Source: Thiospirillum jenense (GTDB lineage Bacteria > Pseudomonadota > Gammaproteobacteria > Chromatiales > Chromatiaceae). From it: 64,000 bases of DNA. The translations under genes were made by a program, and so were the position numbers. Shown here in pieces: positions 51,167 through 60,097 of this stretch. The notes under the pieces are model-generated. The model saw only the letters and a program-made list of their open reading frames with translations, ran no database searches and was not told the origin of the DNA. The stretch is from positions 62,001 to 126,000 of the forward strand of contig NZ_JABVCQ010000007.1 in the NCBI RefSeq assembly GCF_014145225.1. The letters are read 5' to 3'. The number at the start of each line of letters is the position of its first letter. Positions within the stretch are counted from its first letter, which is position 1.

Positions 51167-51456
51167 GCTAAATAAACCAATTGTACACTTTCGCCTTCGT
51201 TTAATTCATATGGAATGACAATATTTGGTTGCAAAACACCGTCCACAAAATAAAGAATTTTACCGCCAATCGGTGTTTTAGTAGGCACTATCTCAATACC
51301 AGTACTATATTCAAAATAATCAAGATGAATTAATCCTGATACGCCCGGCGGACCCTGAATTCCCGCCGCAATCTCCACAATAGGCGCACTCGTTTGCGTC
51401 ACCGTAATCACTGGTGACGGCAATTGATTGATAATGACGCGGTACGGTTCGCTCAT
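51163..51456 (-). CDS. Small virion protein with GPPG segment
   Basis: 97 aa. MSEPYRVIINQLPSPVITVT, then IAAGIQGPPGVSGL (one short collagen-like unit) and a C-terminal ILYFVDGVLQPNIVIPYELN that resembles the end of the fibre gene at 49783. A tail or head decoration protein is likely. Confidence 0.55.
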   Translation of the reverse strand: MSEPYRVIINQLPSPVITVTQTSAPIVEIAAGIQGPPGVSGLIHLDYFEYSTGIEIVPTKTPIGGKILYFVDGVLQPNIVIPYELNEGESVQLVYLA

Positions 51457-51461
51457 GTTTA

Positions 51462-51803
51462 TTATTCAGGGCGTGTGACATCATATTTAATAATCAACTG
51501 AATTGTTTGACTGCTCTCAACTCTCCCGCTCGGATAGGTGCATTCCAAATCGTAGAAATGCGTGGCACAGGGCAATGTGCGCATGACAGCGCCCGATACA
51601 GTGCAATCAACACGACCATTCACCGCGTCAACAGTTAATCCGTTAGCTTCTGTCACATCAATTAACAGGTTGTCGCTTTTATCGCGCACTTGTAAATGAA
51701 ATATGCAGCCAGTTAAATCCACTGGATCGCCATTAGGCTGTTTGTACTCAAAGTACACATCCCAATTATCGCCGCGCTTAATTTCTTGCTTTGGTGTCGC
51801 CAT
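51462..51803 (-). CDS. Phage structural protein, Ig-like (BppU-type N-terminus)
   Basis: 113 aa: IKRGDNWDVYFEYKQPNGDP, VDLTGCIFHLQVRDK and SSQTIQLIIKYDVT. The RGD-x-x..G-x-x-x-D-L-T pattern is common in small phage tail or fibre-base proteins. It overlaps the coiled-coil gene by one base. Confidence 0.6.
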   Translation of the reverse strand: MATPKQEIKRGDNWDVYFEYKQPNGDPVDLTGCIFHLQVRDKSDNLLIDVTEANGLTVDAVNGRVDCTVSGAVMRTLPCATHFYDLECTYPSGRVESSQTIQLIIKYDVTRPE

Positions 51804-52300
51804 TAATTGCTACCGATTAAACCGACAAAAAAACCACCTAATGACGCAAACAAATTAGAACCGGTCATATGTTGGTGAATAGCTCCCAATACCACAACTA
51901 ACGACGCAATGGAAGAAAAAACCAAAATAAGATAACGGGAAACAGATTCAAGCCGCTTTGTTTGTTTTGAAAATGCAATGCTTTCATCATTCACATGCTC
52001 CTGAATGAGTTTATTCGTGGTGGTGGTAATATCCGATGCCTGCAACACAGTCATCATCAATGCGTCTTGAGTGGATTTCAAAACCATGACATGCTCATTC
52101 ACACTTGCGAGGATTTCCCGCTGTTCGTGAATACGCGCCTCAACCGTAGCAATACGGGTGTCAATACCCGACAAGCGGGTTTTGCAAATTTCCATCTCAG
52201 AAGCGACATTCCTGACCCTCTCATGCGCCTTATCAATGTCATTGCTGTGACGATTGATAACCGCTTTCCAATCAGCAGATAAATCGTCTTGTTTGTTCAC
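51803..52300 (-). CDS. Coiled-coil protein with C-terminal membrane helices
   Basis: 165 aa. Residues 10-110 are coiled coil (RIATVEARIHEQREILASVN); ESVSRYLILVFSSIASLVVVLG and NLFASLGGFFVGLIG are membrane helices. Next to the endolysin gene, it could be a holin partner or spanin-like protein. A fragment of its 3' end is repeated at 49647-49718. Confidence 0.6.
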   Translation of the reverse strand: MNKQDDLSADWKAVINRHSNDIDKAHERVRNVASEMEICKTRLSGIDTRIATVEARIHEQREILASVNEHVMVLKSTQDALMMTVLQASDITTTTNKLIQEHVNDESIAFSKQTKRLESVSRYLILVFSSIASLVVVLGAIHQHMTGSNLFASLGGFFVGLIGSN

Positions 52301-52301
52301 T

Positions 52302-53111
52302 TTATTTCACACCAACAGTTTCATCCGCAGCGATACCCAAATACCCGATCACAAACGTCACGGCTGAGACCACGATACTACTCAATTCAGACAGCGTGGC
52401 TTCACTAATAAAATCCGCCGGTATCCAATTCAGTGTTGCAGCAACACCGAATAAACCAGTTAATACACTGGTTAATAATGCAGTTGCAACACTAACGTTT
52501 TTCCACGTTGACGCATGTCTCAGTGCGTAACCTTGTTTTAATACAGTCAGGAATGAAAAGATATTCACGGAATGAACCTCTTGCGTCACAGCATTGTACT
52601 CAATCGCATTCTCATTTCTCATCCCACGCTCTAATAACACACGCACCTTTGCTGCTGCCATCTCTTTCGTGATAAAACCGCGCTTTTTAGGATCAAGTCC
52701 TTTATTGGCGTTATACCACTTGCTGCCTTGTTTCCATAACACTGCGTTTAATGGTAAGCCAATAGCAGCTGGCCAAAGGATCGCCATATACATATCTTCT
52801 AGTGAATGAATACGATGCGCATACGGCTTAAAGTATTTTTCAACGTAAGTTAATTGCTCAACCGCTGTCATCTTGCGCAATTCAGCAGTTGTTGTGCCTA
52901 ATTGATTGGCTGTGGCGTCCATGAATTGGATTAAACCAGTCGCACTGCTTGACGGGTTTTTTATTGATGGCGAAAACGTACTGCCCGTCTCAAACGCTAT
53001 ACACGCCATTAACCAATTGACATGATTATCTGTCCAATTGAATATCTGTGCAATCGATTTAATCGCGGCAATAAACGCTGTACTAACTTTTTTGCCGTAT
53101 GCGATTTTCAT
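52302..53111 (-). CDS. Endolysin (lysozyme-like) with C-terminal membrane domain
   Basis: 269 aa. The N-terminal half fits a lytic transglycosylase or lysozyme: WLMACIAFETGSTFSP (catalytic Glu), ATGLIQFMDATANQLGTT and QLTYVEKYFKP. The last 80 residues hold two membrane helices (VATALLTSVLTGLFGVAATL, SELSSIVVSAVTFVIGYLGI), like a holin. A fused endolysin-holin-type arrangement is uncommon. There is no signal peptide. Confidence 0.72.
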   Translation of the reverse strand: MKIAYGKKVSTAFIAAIKSIAQIFNWTDNHVNWLMACIAFETGSTFSPSIKNPSSSATGLIQFMDATANQLGTTTAELRKMTAVEQLTYVEKYFKPYAHRIHSLEDMYMAILWPAAIGLPLNAVLWKQGSKWYNANKGLDPKKRGFITKEMAAAKVRVLLERGMRNENAIEYNAVTQEVHSVNIFSFLTVLKQGYALRHASTWKNVSVATALLTSVLTGLFGVAATLNWIPADFISEATLSELSSIVVSAVTFVIGYLGIAADETVGVK

Positions 53112-53117
53112 TTGATT

Positions 53118-53894
53118 TTATGCCGTCACTAATTGCCATTGCCACGGGCTTGATTTACCGCTCGGCATAATTAAATCACCTTCCAATGAACCGCTGAAAT
53201 AGTCGTTTTTCACTGCATCAACTGCCGCGCTAGGCGATAACGCAGCGCACCAAATATCTAACCGACCGAGCTTACCGCTAGATTTTTCATAAGCCTCACC
53301 GCTTAATTGCACATAAGCAGACTTGGATAATCCTGCAAGATATTGCTCCCATGTCCGAGCCGATTTTGAATAACTTACAATCATGCCTGTACCGACAGCA
53401 TCGGCATGAATAGCGCGAATCATGCCGTTAGTTAAATCAATTTCGTATTTATCGCTGGTTACAGTGACAGCGCCAGATGTTTGTAACTCAATCTCAGTGC
53501 CAGTGCCATGCGCCGCAATAAAATTATTCGATAACGGTACCCACATATTTAAAACCGTATTCACCGTATCTGCGGTGACATCTGCTGCCGCTTGCGTCAC
53601 TTCCGATACGTCTGCGCCTAATAACAATGCTAAGAAACGTGGCGGCATATAATTAAACTCTAGTTTAATTTTTGCCGATTCAGCTGTATTAGTTACAGAC
53701 GCTAACGCGGCGCCCATATTAGAATACATATTACTAAGTAGTGATTTAGACTCTTGTTTCGGCGGCGTGATCTCAGCAACAGTAAAATTAACTGAATCAT
53801 AAAACGACGCTGGTGCGGTATTAGTATCAGTACGAATACCAATTTTTAATTCGCAATTGAGATAAATTGCTTTAGAAGCAGTAGATAAGCTCAT
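53118..53894 (-). CDS. Major tail tube protein
   Basis: 258 aa, beta-rich: KAIYLNCELKIGIRTDTNTAP, VNFTVAEITPPKQESKSLLSN, IKLEFNYMPPRFLALLLGADV and a C-terminal KNDYFSGSLEGDLIMPSG. Size, position after the terminator protein and pattern fit phage tail tube proteins. It overlaps the upstream stop by one base. Confidence 0.7.
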   Translation of the reverse strand: MSLSTASKAIYLNCELKIGIRTDTNTAPASFYDSVNFTVAEITPPKQESKSLLSNMYSNMGAALASVTNTAESAKIKLEFNYMPPRFLALLLGADVSEVTQAAADVTADTVNTVLNMWVPLSNNFIAAHGTGTEIELQTSGAVTVTSDKYEIDLTNGMIRAIHADAVGTGMIVSYSKSARTWEQYLAGLSKSAYVQLSGEAYEKSSGKLGRLDIWCAALSPSAAVDAVKNDYFSGSLEGDLIMPSGKSSPWQWQLVTA

Positions 53895-54415
53895 CAGATA
53901 ATCTCCAATAACTCAGGAATATAAACAGTCTGTGTCCAACCGATCTTGACCGAATCAAAACCATGCAAACCAGCGCCGTATTCACCCGGGACACACACAA
54001 TAGAACTACGGTCAACCGATTCAACTTTGCGCTCCAATCCCCAGCGTTGACCGACATTCGGCGGCAATAATGGCGCAGAATCATGCAGACATAATAAACC
54101 AGTGATGGTGCCGCCTAAATCTAGTAACTCTAATTGCAAATCTGGTGTGGTTACTGGCAATAACGCATGAATAGCGCAATTGACTTGTAACGCCACAACA
54201 CGCGGCGAACACTGATTAGCGTCCGTCACACCAAATCCTGCAATTTCTAATAACAAACACGGCGGACGCACGGTAACTGGCGCATTGTTATCATCGAACG
54301 GCTGTTTAATGCCGAATTGCTGAATATTCGTGTCCGCGAAATAACTGCGTAGCGTAGAAATCACAGACTGCGCAAATACTGATAACGTGGTTTTATGGTC
54401 TTGCATCATCGCCAT
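53894..54415 (-). CDS. Tail terminator-like protein
   Basis: 173 aa: TTLSVFAQSVISTLRSYFAD, VTVRPPCLLLEIAGFGV, ALQVNCAIHALLPV, then WTQTVYIPELLE at the end. This is the pattern of gpU/Gp37-type tail terminators. It lies between the connector gene and the tail tube. Confidence 0.6.
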   Translation of the reverse strand: MAMMQDHKTTLSVFAQSVISTLRSYFADTNIQQFGIKQPFDDNNAPVTVRPPCLLLEIAGFGVTDANQCSPRVVALQVNCAIHALLPVTTPDLQLELLDLGGTITGLLCLHDSAPLLPPNVGQRWGLERKVESVDRSSIVCVPGEYGAGLHGFDSVKIGWTQTVYIPELLEII

Positions 54416-54750
54416 GATTCCAGTTGATCTGTTTCAAGCGCAGGTGATAAATCACATTTAATTAAACTGGCAGCATCAATCGGATATTTGCGCGCAATGC
54501 GATATTGCTGACCATTACGCGCAGTCACAATATCGTTTTCATTGATGACATCAATTAAAAAATACGCGACTGGATTTTTTTCATCTGTGATACGCGATTG
54601 TAATGCCGATTCTGACCACACTGCATCAATCGGTTCGCCCCACGCATCAAAAATCCAAATAACTTCACTGTTATCGGCCAATTTGACAGTCTCGCCCATT
54701 GCCGATAACAGTTGCGCACCAATCCCAGCAATAGTGTCATTAAACAGCAT
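54406..54750 (-). CDS. Head-tail connector protein
   Basis: 114 aa: MLFNDTIAGIGAQLLSAMGE, IWIFDAWGEPIDA, YFLIDVINENDIVTARNGQQYRIARKYPID. Pattern and place fit a gpFII-type head-tail joining protein. It overlaps both neighbours by about ten bases. Confidence 0.6.
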   Translation of the reverse strand: MLFNDTIAGIGAQLLSAMGETVKLADNSEVIWIFDAWGEPIDAVWSESALQSRITDEKNPVAYFLIDVINENDIVTARNGQQYRIARKYPIDAASLIKCDLSPALETDQLESWR

Positions 54751-54901
54751 TGGGTTTTTTATTGCGCGTTACTTGGAAAACGATCCGTCTTAATCCCAGC
54801 ATCAACGCGATTTGACGTTCGTTCAAACAACTCGCGTCAACCGTATCACCTGATTGATAATCAACGCCATTTAGCGTTATTTCACGCACTGCAATATACA
54901 T
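54740..54901 (-). CDS. 53-aa head module protein, unknown
   Basis: MYIAVREITLNGVDYQSGDT, then LNERQIALMLGLRRIVF. It lies two bases after the capsid gene and overlaps the connector gene by 11 bases, filling a gap that would otherwise be empty in a tightly packed operon. Resembles short phage head-completion proteins. Confidence 0.6.
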   Translation of the reverse strand: MYIAVREITLNGVDYQSGDTVDASCLNERQIALMLGLRRIVFQVTRNKKPNAV

Positions 54902-54903
54902 AA

Positions 54904-55884
54904 TTAAGCTACCGCGTTATTAAAGAAATAACCTAGGTCTGAACAAATCAACTTTTGCTCAAAAGTTGTGTTGATTTCTAGCCGCGTCGCCCGCGTTTTA
55001 TCTAAATAAAACTTGCGAATTGTCTGATACATGCCGCCCATTCCATTCCATGCAAACGTGTAGCCAGCGCTCGGTGTCATTAACCCAGGGCTTGGTGCGC
55101 TATAGCACAATAACGCGGATTTCCCGCCAATGAATGCGTGGTTATTTGTGATGTTTTCAGCGGCAGTATTCTCAATACTTGACATCACCACTACTCGGCT
55201 GACTTCAAATAACTGCGCTAACAGATTATTATTCACCATTGCCGCCCCGCCCGAGGTTTGCCCGTATTTAATGCGGTCAATAATGGCAGGATTGTCTAAC
55301 AACGCATCATAAACGCGCTTTTGCAACACCAATGTATTCGGTAAAAAGCCTGTATTCTCCAGCATTGCAGTTGCCGCCCGACGAATTGCAATAATCGGAT
55401 CGGCATTTGCATTACCCCATTGCAGGAATTGCACAGCGGTCGGCGAGGCGGCGACACCGCTTGATTCATAAGACCATAATCCAGTCTTGAAATAATTATT
55501 CACCCACAATTTCTCACGGTGAATTAAAGTTTTTAACGTTAATAATTCGGTCGCGTCGCGCAATGGTTGGATTTGAACATCAGCATTGGCAATCACCTCG
55601 TCGGGAACGTCTTGATGCAGTGCGTATTCACGGCAATAATACGTCGGTGAATTATCCAGTTTATATTCGGTGCCAGCAGATTCAGTCGCTGGTGCGCGCT
55701 CTTCCATCTCATCACGATTAAAACTGCCGCGATCATAAATATAATAGCGGTCACTTTGTTTAGTCACGGGCACTAATGGAAACACCGTGTCGGCGACAAA
55801 ATGTGACTGATCCTGTCTATACGCAATACTGATATTCGATAGCGAGGTATCGATATGCACGGTGCGTGGGCTGATATTTGGCAT
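54904..55884 (-). CDS. Major capsid protein (lambda gpE-like)
   Basis: 326 aa: SLSNISIAYRQDQSHFVADTVFPLVPV, YYIYDRGSFNRDEME, APATESAGTEYKLD, REYALHQDVPDEV and a C-terminal TRATRLEINTTFEQKLICSDLGYFF. This is the HK97-fold capsid of the gpE type. AGGAGATT precedes the ATG. It sits after the decoration protein. Confidence 0.88.
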   Translation of the reverse strand: MPNISPRTVHIDTSLSNISIAYRQDQSHFVADTVFPLVPVTKQSDRYYIYDRGSFNRDEMEERAPATESAGTEYKLDNSPTYYCREYALHQDVPDEVIANADVQIQPLRDATELLTLKTLIHREKLWVNNYFKTGLWSYESSGVAASPTAVQFLQWGNANADPIIAIRRAATAMLENTGFLPNTLVLQKRVYDALLDNPAIIDRIKYGQTSGGAAMVNNNLLAQLFEVSRVVVMSSIENTAAENITNNHAFIGGKSALLCYSAPSPGLMTPSAGYTFAWNGMGGMYQTIRKFYLDKTRATRLEINTTFEQKLICSDLGYFFNNAVA

Positions 55885-55896
55885 TGAATTAATCTC

Positions 55897-56268
55897 CTAA
55901 GCGGACGCGGCGCCATTGCGTAATAAAACACTGAGCATTTGACCATCATCGGTAGCACTTGACATGGCTTCGCCGATAATTTTTTTTCCAGCGGTGGCAA
56001 CTATTAATCGACCTTGTGCATTCACCGATAAAAGATTGCCAATAGCAATAGCGCCACCTGCGACAACTTTTGCAACGCCAGTAACTGCAATGGCGGCACT
56101 CTGATTATTTAATGGGTCATTTAATAAAATGCCAAACACACTTTCGCCGGCGGTATTGCATAAAACCGCCGCGCCGCTGGTGTTTTGTTTAACGCAATGG
56201 TATTGCGCACTAGATAAATCGACGCCCGCAACTCGCGTGACGTTAAAAGTAGTCATGTCAAATGCCAT
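55897..56268 (-). CDS. Capsid decoration protein (DUF2190)
   Basis: 123 aa, beta-rich with Gly and Val: RVAGVDLSSAQYHCVKQNTSGA, VFGILLNDPL, IAVTGVAKVVAGGAIAIGNLL, VNAQGRLIVATAGKKIIGEAM. This is the DUF2190 cement protein pattern, encoded as usual between protease and capsid. Confidence 0.85.
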   Translation of the reverse strand: MAFDMTTFNVTRVAGVDLSSAQYHCVKQNTSGAAVLCNTAGESVFGILLNDPLNNQSAAIAVTGVAKVVAGGAIAIGNLLSVNAQGRLIVATAGKKIIGEAMSSATDDGQMLSVLLRNGAASA

Positions 56269-56272
56269 TGCA

Positions 56273-57361
56273 TTAACCCTCGTATAATTCTGGATTGGCT
56301 TTTAATACCGCAGCAGTCGCTTGTGCAATACTCACGCCATGCTGTGCTTGATACGCGGTAATGGCAGATTGCAATTGACTAACTGCATCAGTCTGTGATG
56401 TGTTTTGTTTAATTTCCACACCACCTTTTGCCAACCACGCATCAATAATTGCTTTATCTGTCTGCTCAGGCGTGGCAGCAGACGCAATTAAACTATCAAT
56501 TAAATGCGGCATATTCACCTGTGCGCACCGCTGTTGAATTGCAGACACCCGCTGACGTTCAGCCGCTAATGCCACAGCCACAGCGCTTTTTACGACGCTA
56601 GATACGTCAATTGCAGGTTGTGGTGGTGATTCAATTACAGGTTGTGGTGGTGATTCAATTACAGGTTGTGGTGGTGATTCAATCTGCTCTTCTGTGGGCG
56701 TCTCTTCTGCTTTTGACAATAAGTCTTTTTGTTCAGTCATTACATTCTCCAGTTGCGGTATCATCGCCGCAATTTGATTAAAATCAGGCGTTTCTTCACA
56801 CAGCTTCGACTTCAATTGATTGAATTGAATGCTTGCTAATACCAACGCCTGTGATTTATCTTTTTCATTAACGGTATCAATTACGCTATCGGCATAACCA
56901 GCGGCGACAATTTCTTCGCCATATAGCCATGTTTCTTGATCCATATCTTGCGTGACTTGCTGTGCATTGCCAGTTTTTTTACTGTATGATTTCGCTAATA
57001 CATTCGTTAATGACCGCAAAACACCTGATGTTTTTTCCATTGTGCGATAATCGCCAATTTCCATTGTCCAAGGGTTATGCACCATCCAAACGCTATTATC
57101 TTCAACGCGCACATGATCGGCAGCAACGGCAATGTACGTTGCCATGCTTGCTGCCATCCCAATAATGTCTGCTGTCACGGTGCGACCATTGCGTTGGTGC
57201 GCACGAATAGCGTTGTGTATTGCAATACCGTCAGCAACATTACCGCCCGGACTATTGATTTTTAATACCACATCATCGTTAGTTGACTTGATTGCGGCAA
57301 TAAAGTCTTGAGCAGTTAACTCATAACCTATCGAACCGTTAATTTGAATTTCTGTTGACAT
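56273..57361 (-). CDS. ClpP-type head maturation protease
   Basis: 362 aa. LKINSPGGNVADGIAIHNAI, DIIGMAASMATYIAVAAD (catalytic Ser) and VWMVHNPWTME (catalytic His) mark the S14 protease; MDQETWLYGEEIVAAG carries the Asp. The C-terminus contains a scaffold-like coil. Between them IESPPQPVIESPPQPV is a three-fold 8-residue repeat, encoded by 24-bp tandem repeats (about 56607-56682), probably a linker whose length can vary. It overlaps the portal gene by 23 bases. Confidence 0.9.
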   Translation of the reverse strand: MSTEIQINGSIGYELTAQDFIAAIKSTNDDVVLKINSPGGNVADGIAIHNAIRAHQRNGRTVTADIIGMAASMATYIAVAADHVRVEDNSVWMVHNPWTMEIGDYRTMEKTSGVLRSLTNVLAKSYSKKTGNAQQVTQDMDQETWLYGEEIVAAGYADSVIDTVNEKDKSQALVLASIQFNQLKSKLCEETPDFNQIAAMIPQLENVMTEQKDLLSKAEETPTEEQIESPPQPVIESPPQPVIESPPQPAIDVSSVVKSAVAVALAAERQRVSAIQQRCAQVNMPHLIDSLIASAATPEQTDKAIIDAWLAKGGVEIKQNTSQTDAVSQLQSAITAYQAQHGVSIAQATAAVLKANPELYEG

Positions 57362-58730
57362 TATCTTTAATTACCGTGTCAGTATTAATGCCTAATTCCG
57401 ATAGATAGCGTAAGTATTCAGCGTGTTCATTTGCCAGTACAATCGGATCATAACCTTGTTTTCTAATCGCTTCCGGCAATGACAATAAACCTGCTTTAAC
57501 CATTTCTTTAATCGGCGGCACTTCACGCGCAGGATCAACTAACGTCCGCGCCGGTGCTGACCACAGCGGTTGTTCTGATGCTGTGCTATTCGGATAGACA
57601 ATAGTTTCGGCTAATAAAAACCATTTAGCGAGTGGCTGTAAGAACTGCGGCGCTAATAATTGCCAACGCCACACATCAATATTGCGTTCAAACTCTAGCC
57701 GCCCCATGCGTCCACTGCTAAAGTTGACTTTTGACATGTTGCCGGTCAGCGATTCAAATGTAATGCCGTAGTCACTGGCAATTGCGTAATGCATTGCATC
57801 AGTAAAGTTTTCGTTATTGCTGGGTTGTAGTGGAGTATTAAACTGCATGTCAACACCGGGCGGCAGGTCTTCTATTGCACCCGGTTCAAACTTTTCATAC
57901 AATTGATATTCGGTTTTTATTTGCGCTTCGCTATCGTCAAATAACTGCTGATCGCTAAACCGTCTAAATCCCATCATGCAAGCGGTTAATCGGCAGGCTT
58001 CTAATTGCGCATCGTGCCAATCGTCAAGCATTTTCAATCTCAGCATGGAGCCAGTGCCCCATGGAACTCCGCGCACTTGACCAGGACGATCAACGCGATA
58101 TAAATGCAAAATGCCGTCAATTGAACGACGTTCGCTATTCAAAACGACGTTGCGCGTGGGATCGCACGGGTGATCGTTAAACAACCAATAGGCAATGCGC
58201 TGTCCAATCGGCGAAAACTCAACGCCTTGTGTAATCCAACCGCCATTTGGTAATGATTGTGTTTTTTGATGATCGAGATAATCGGATTCTAATACTTGGA
58301 TTTGTAATGGAATCGTGAGGTTATCTTCGGGTCGGCGTGTGCGAAAACGGATTAAACATTCACCGGATTCAACAATTGAACGCATAACGAGCGATTGTAA
58401 TCCGTAGCCATTATTGCGCCCGTCGGCATCGCATTCGGTGGATTCAAACCAATTAACCCAGCGATTTTGGCGCTCTTGATCGTGCCATTGCGCGTGAATA
58501 CCAGCGCCAATGGTATTGGTGGTAATTGCTTGAACCGCACGACGCGCCCATGGATTATTACGCACAAGATCGCGGTGGCGATTGCGTAACGTTTCTAAAT
58601 CATTAGAGATTTCGGTATTGACACCGGTTGAAAACGCATTCCAACCAGCTGTGCGACGAGTGTGTTTTGCCGCGTCGTATTGCGCATTGAATGGACGTCC
58701 GTGAATATCTATGATCTTAGCTGCGGTCAT
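57339..58730 (-). CDS. Portal protein (lambda gpB-like)
   Basis: About 463 aa: RDLVRNNPWARRAVQAITTNTIGAGI, GLQSLVMRSIVESGECLIRFRTRR, YLDHQKTQ, and GVPWGTGSMLRLKMLDDWHDAQLEACRLTACM are the marks of lambda-type portals. ATG 58730 overlaps the gpW-like stop; the frame continues upstream but without support. Confidence 0.9.
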   Translation of the reverse strand: MTAAKIIDIHGRPFNAQYDAAKHTRRTAGWNAFSTGVNTEISNDLETLRNRHRDLVRNNPWARRAVQAITTNTIGAGIHAQWHDQERQNRWVNWFESTECDADGRNNGYGLQSLVMRSIVESGECLIRFRTRRPEDNLTIPLQIQVLESDYLDHQKTQSLPNGGWITQGVEFSPIGQRIAYWLFNDHPCDPTRNVVLNSERRSIDGILHLYRVDRPGQVRGVPWGTGSMLRLKMLDDWHDAQLEACRLTACMMGFRRFSDQQLFDDSEAQIKTEYQLYEKFEPGAIEDLPPGVDMQFNTPLQPSNNENFTDAMHYAIASDYGITFESLTGNMSKVNFSSGRMGRLEFERNIDVWRWQLLAPQFLQPLAKWFLLAETIVYPNSTASEQPLWSAPARTLVDPAREVPPIKEMVKAGLLSLPEAIRKQGYDPIVLANEHAEYLRYLSELGINTDTVIKDNVNRNSN

Positions 58731-58920
58731 AGATAGCGTACCGACGGCGGGTAATACAGCGAGTATTATCATCTAATACGTCTGATCGTGCTAAACGTAT
58801 AGCTGCTAATAAATCGGGGAGCGTCTGATACTGCACGACTTTGTCACCGAATTGAACGCGCAATGTTCCTGAAGCGGCGGCAGATTCGAGCGTTGCTAAT
58901 TGTTCAGCCGTGAATGCCAC
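58717..58920 (-). CDS. gpW-like head-tail joining protein
   Basis: 67 aa: FTAEQLATLESAAASGTLRVQFGDKVVQYQTLPDLLAAIRLA matches gpW-type joiners (L..l..AiasG...V.y.gk.v.Y.sl.dml..i). GTG at 58920 has AGGTG upstream; an in-frame GTG three codons earlier is less likely. It is the first late gene. Confidence 0.82.
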   Translation of the reverse strand: MAFTAEQLATLESAAASGTLRVQFGDKVVQYQTLPDLLAAIRLARSDVLDDNTRCITRRRYAIYDRS

Positions 58921-58946
58921 AGATAACACCTAATAGATTTTATTGT

Positions 58947-58975
58947 TTATTAGTCTAGTATGTGATCCGTGTCAA
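58947..58975 (-). promoter_or_regulatory. Promoter of the leftward late operon
   Basis: On the minus strand TTGACA, 17 bases, TAATAA, about 27 bases before the gpW-like start. It needs no special activator motif by sequence, although its -10 region (TAGACTAATAA) also holds a half-site like the CI operator (TAGACT). Confidence 0.65.
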
Positions 58976-59010
58976 AACTAGCCGAAAATGAAGCATAAAA
59001 AACACGCAAT

Positions 59011-59035
59011 AAAAAACCCGCCGTGTTAGGGCGGG
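59011..59035 (-). terminator. Leftward terminator before the late promoter
   Basis: CCCGCC-gtgtta-GGGCGGG followed by T6 on the minus strand. It shields the late operon from upstream transcription. Confidence 0.8.
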
Positions 59036-59150
59036 CGCTGACCACGCACAGCGTCACCACTACGCGGGGTCGAATGCTCCTTTCACACATGGTGAATGAG
59101 TCGCTCTTAGTATCGCATGATGGCGACAACCTGCGCCAGCAGCAATGTGC
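59036..59150 (-). ncRNA. Possible small RNA between two terminators
   Basis: A 115-base stretch without ORF lies between terminators on both sides. On the minus strand it holds GTGACGCTGTGCGTGGTCAGCGC (dyad GCGCTGACC..GCGTCAC) and ATGTGTGAAAGGAGCATTCGA, which vaguely recalls the C4-type block ATGTGAGGGAGCA upstream of the antirepressor. No clear promoter. Confidence 0.3.
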
Positions 59151-59152
59151 AA

Positions 59153-59182
59153 TAAAAAACCCGCTGGTTGAGGGCGGGTTTT
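59153..59182. terminator. Bidirectional terminator after the antirepressor gene
   Basis: AACCCGC-tggttgag-GGCGGGTT with T6 on the minus strand and TTTT on the plus strand; it ends the antirepressor transcript 23 bases after its stop. Confidence 0.8.
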
Positions 59183-59204
59183 ACTGTTTGAGTGCTAAAC
59201 TGTT

Positions 59205-60056
59205 TTAATGCAGCCGAGGTTTATTCTGCTCGCGGTATTCCATTTCTATTGCGTCAAACACGGCGGGAAACCATTTGAGTTGTTTAACGGGAGTGCCGTC
59301 ACTGTGACGCTTGCTAGTGTCTAGCCACTCATACAGCTCAACGGCTTTAGCGGTTGGAATCCAATCGCCTTTCACATCCTTTTCAATCAATTGAAACGCT
59401 TGCAGCATTTGGTTAATCATCCGACCTGAACGCGGCGGGTCAAGCATTTTGCCCAGCTCAGTCGGTGTGTAGGTGCGCCCGCGCTGATCGGCAAGTAAAT
59501 GCGTTTGCCCGATCAATTCCAGTGGACTTTGACCAGTGATTTTTTTAACCGCTCGGTCAGCAGATAGCGTGGCTTGATTGCCGGTGAACCCGAGTGATTT
59601 GACAGCGCGGGATGCAATTGACGCGATCTTGAGTACGTCAATCTCGGTGTATTGCTTTTTGTCGGCGGGCGGGTTGATTGGCTGTGCCTTAAAGTACGCA
59701 TCTTCTAGCACTTCAAACACATCCCACGCCTTGTCGGTATCCAATATCTTGGCATGGCGGGCAGCGCCGCGTTGCGTCCAGAGCGTAAGACGTGATGTGG
59801 TCTTCAAAGCGGGATACTCGCTAAAAGATAGCATCCCTAACTGTTTGAATTGACGCAGATTTTCGCCTTCAAGTTTGAAGTAATGCTTACCCTCAACAAA
59901 TCTGTCAGCATTGCGCGTGAAGTTTTGCTGAATACGAATAACGTCCGTGCCATAAAACTGAGCGAGTAACTCAGTCGTGGTGACGCGCAGGTCTTGGTAG
60001 GTGATAACGGGGTGAGAGTCGGCTGTGATAGCCAAAGGCCGATTATTAGAACTCAT
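59205..60056 (-). CDS. ORF6N-domain antirepressor
   Basis: 283 aa. The N-terminal ORF6N domain is clear: VTTTELLAQFYGTDVIRIQQNFTRNADRFVEGKHYFKLEG...TTSRLTLWTQRGAARHAKIL. The C-terminal part (ADQRGRTYTPTELGKMLD, SGRMINQMLQAFQLIEKDVKGDWIPT, then HSDGTPVKQLKWF) is the usual phage antirepressor tail. It probably inactivates a repressor to trigger induction, which fits a CI without a peptidase domain. AGGAATAA precedes the ATG. The leader carries a C4-like antisense RNA. Confidence 0.88.
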   Translation of the reverse strand: MSSNNRPLAITADSHPVITYQDLRVTTTELLAQFYGTDVIRIQQNFTRNADRFVEGKHYFKLEGENLRQFKQLGMLSFSEYPALKTTSRLTLWTQRGAARHAKILDTDKAWDVFEVLEDAYFKAQPINPPADKKQYTEIDVLKIASIASRAVKSLGFTGNQATLSADRAVKKITGQSPLELIGQTHLLADQRGRTYTPTELGKMLDPPRSGRMINQMLQAFQLIEKDVKGDWIPTAKAVELYEWLDTSKRHSDGTPVKQLKWFPAVFDAIEMEYREQNKPRLH

Positions 60057-60097
60057 GCGGATTATTCCTGAATTAAAATGAGAATCCGCCGCAATTC

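Noticed and set aside
56607-56682. Three 24-bp tandem repeats as a mini CRISPR or integron site
   Set aside because: They are contiguous without spacers and in frame, coding for IESPPQPV repeats in the head protease.
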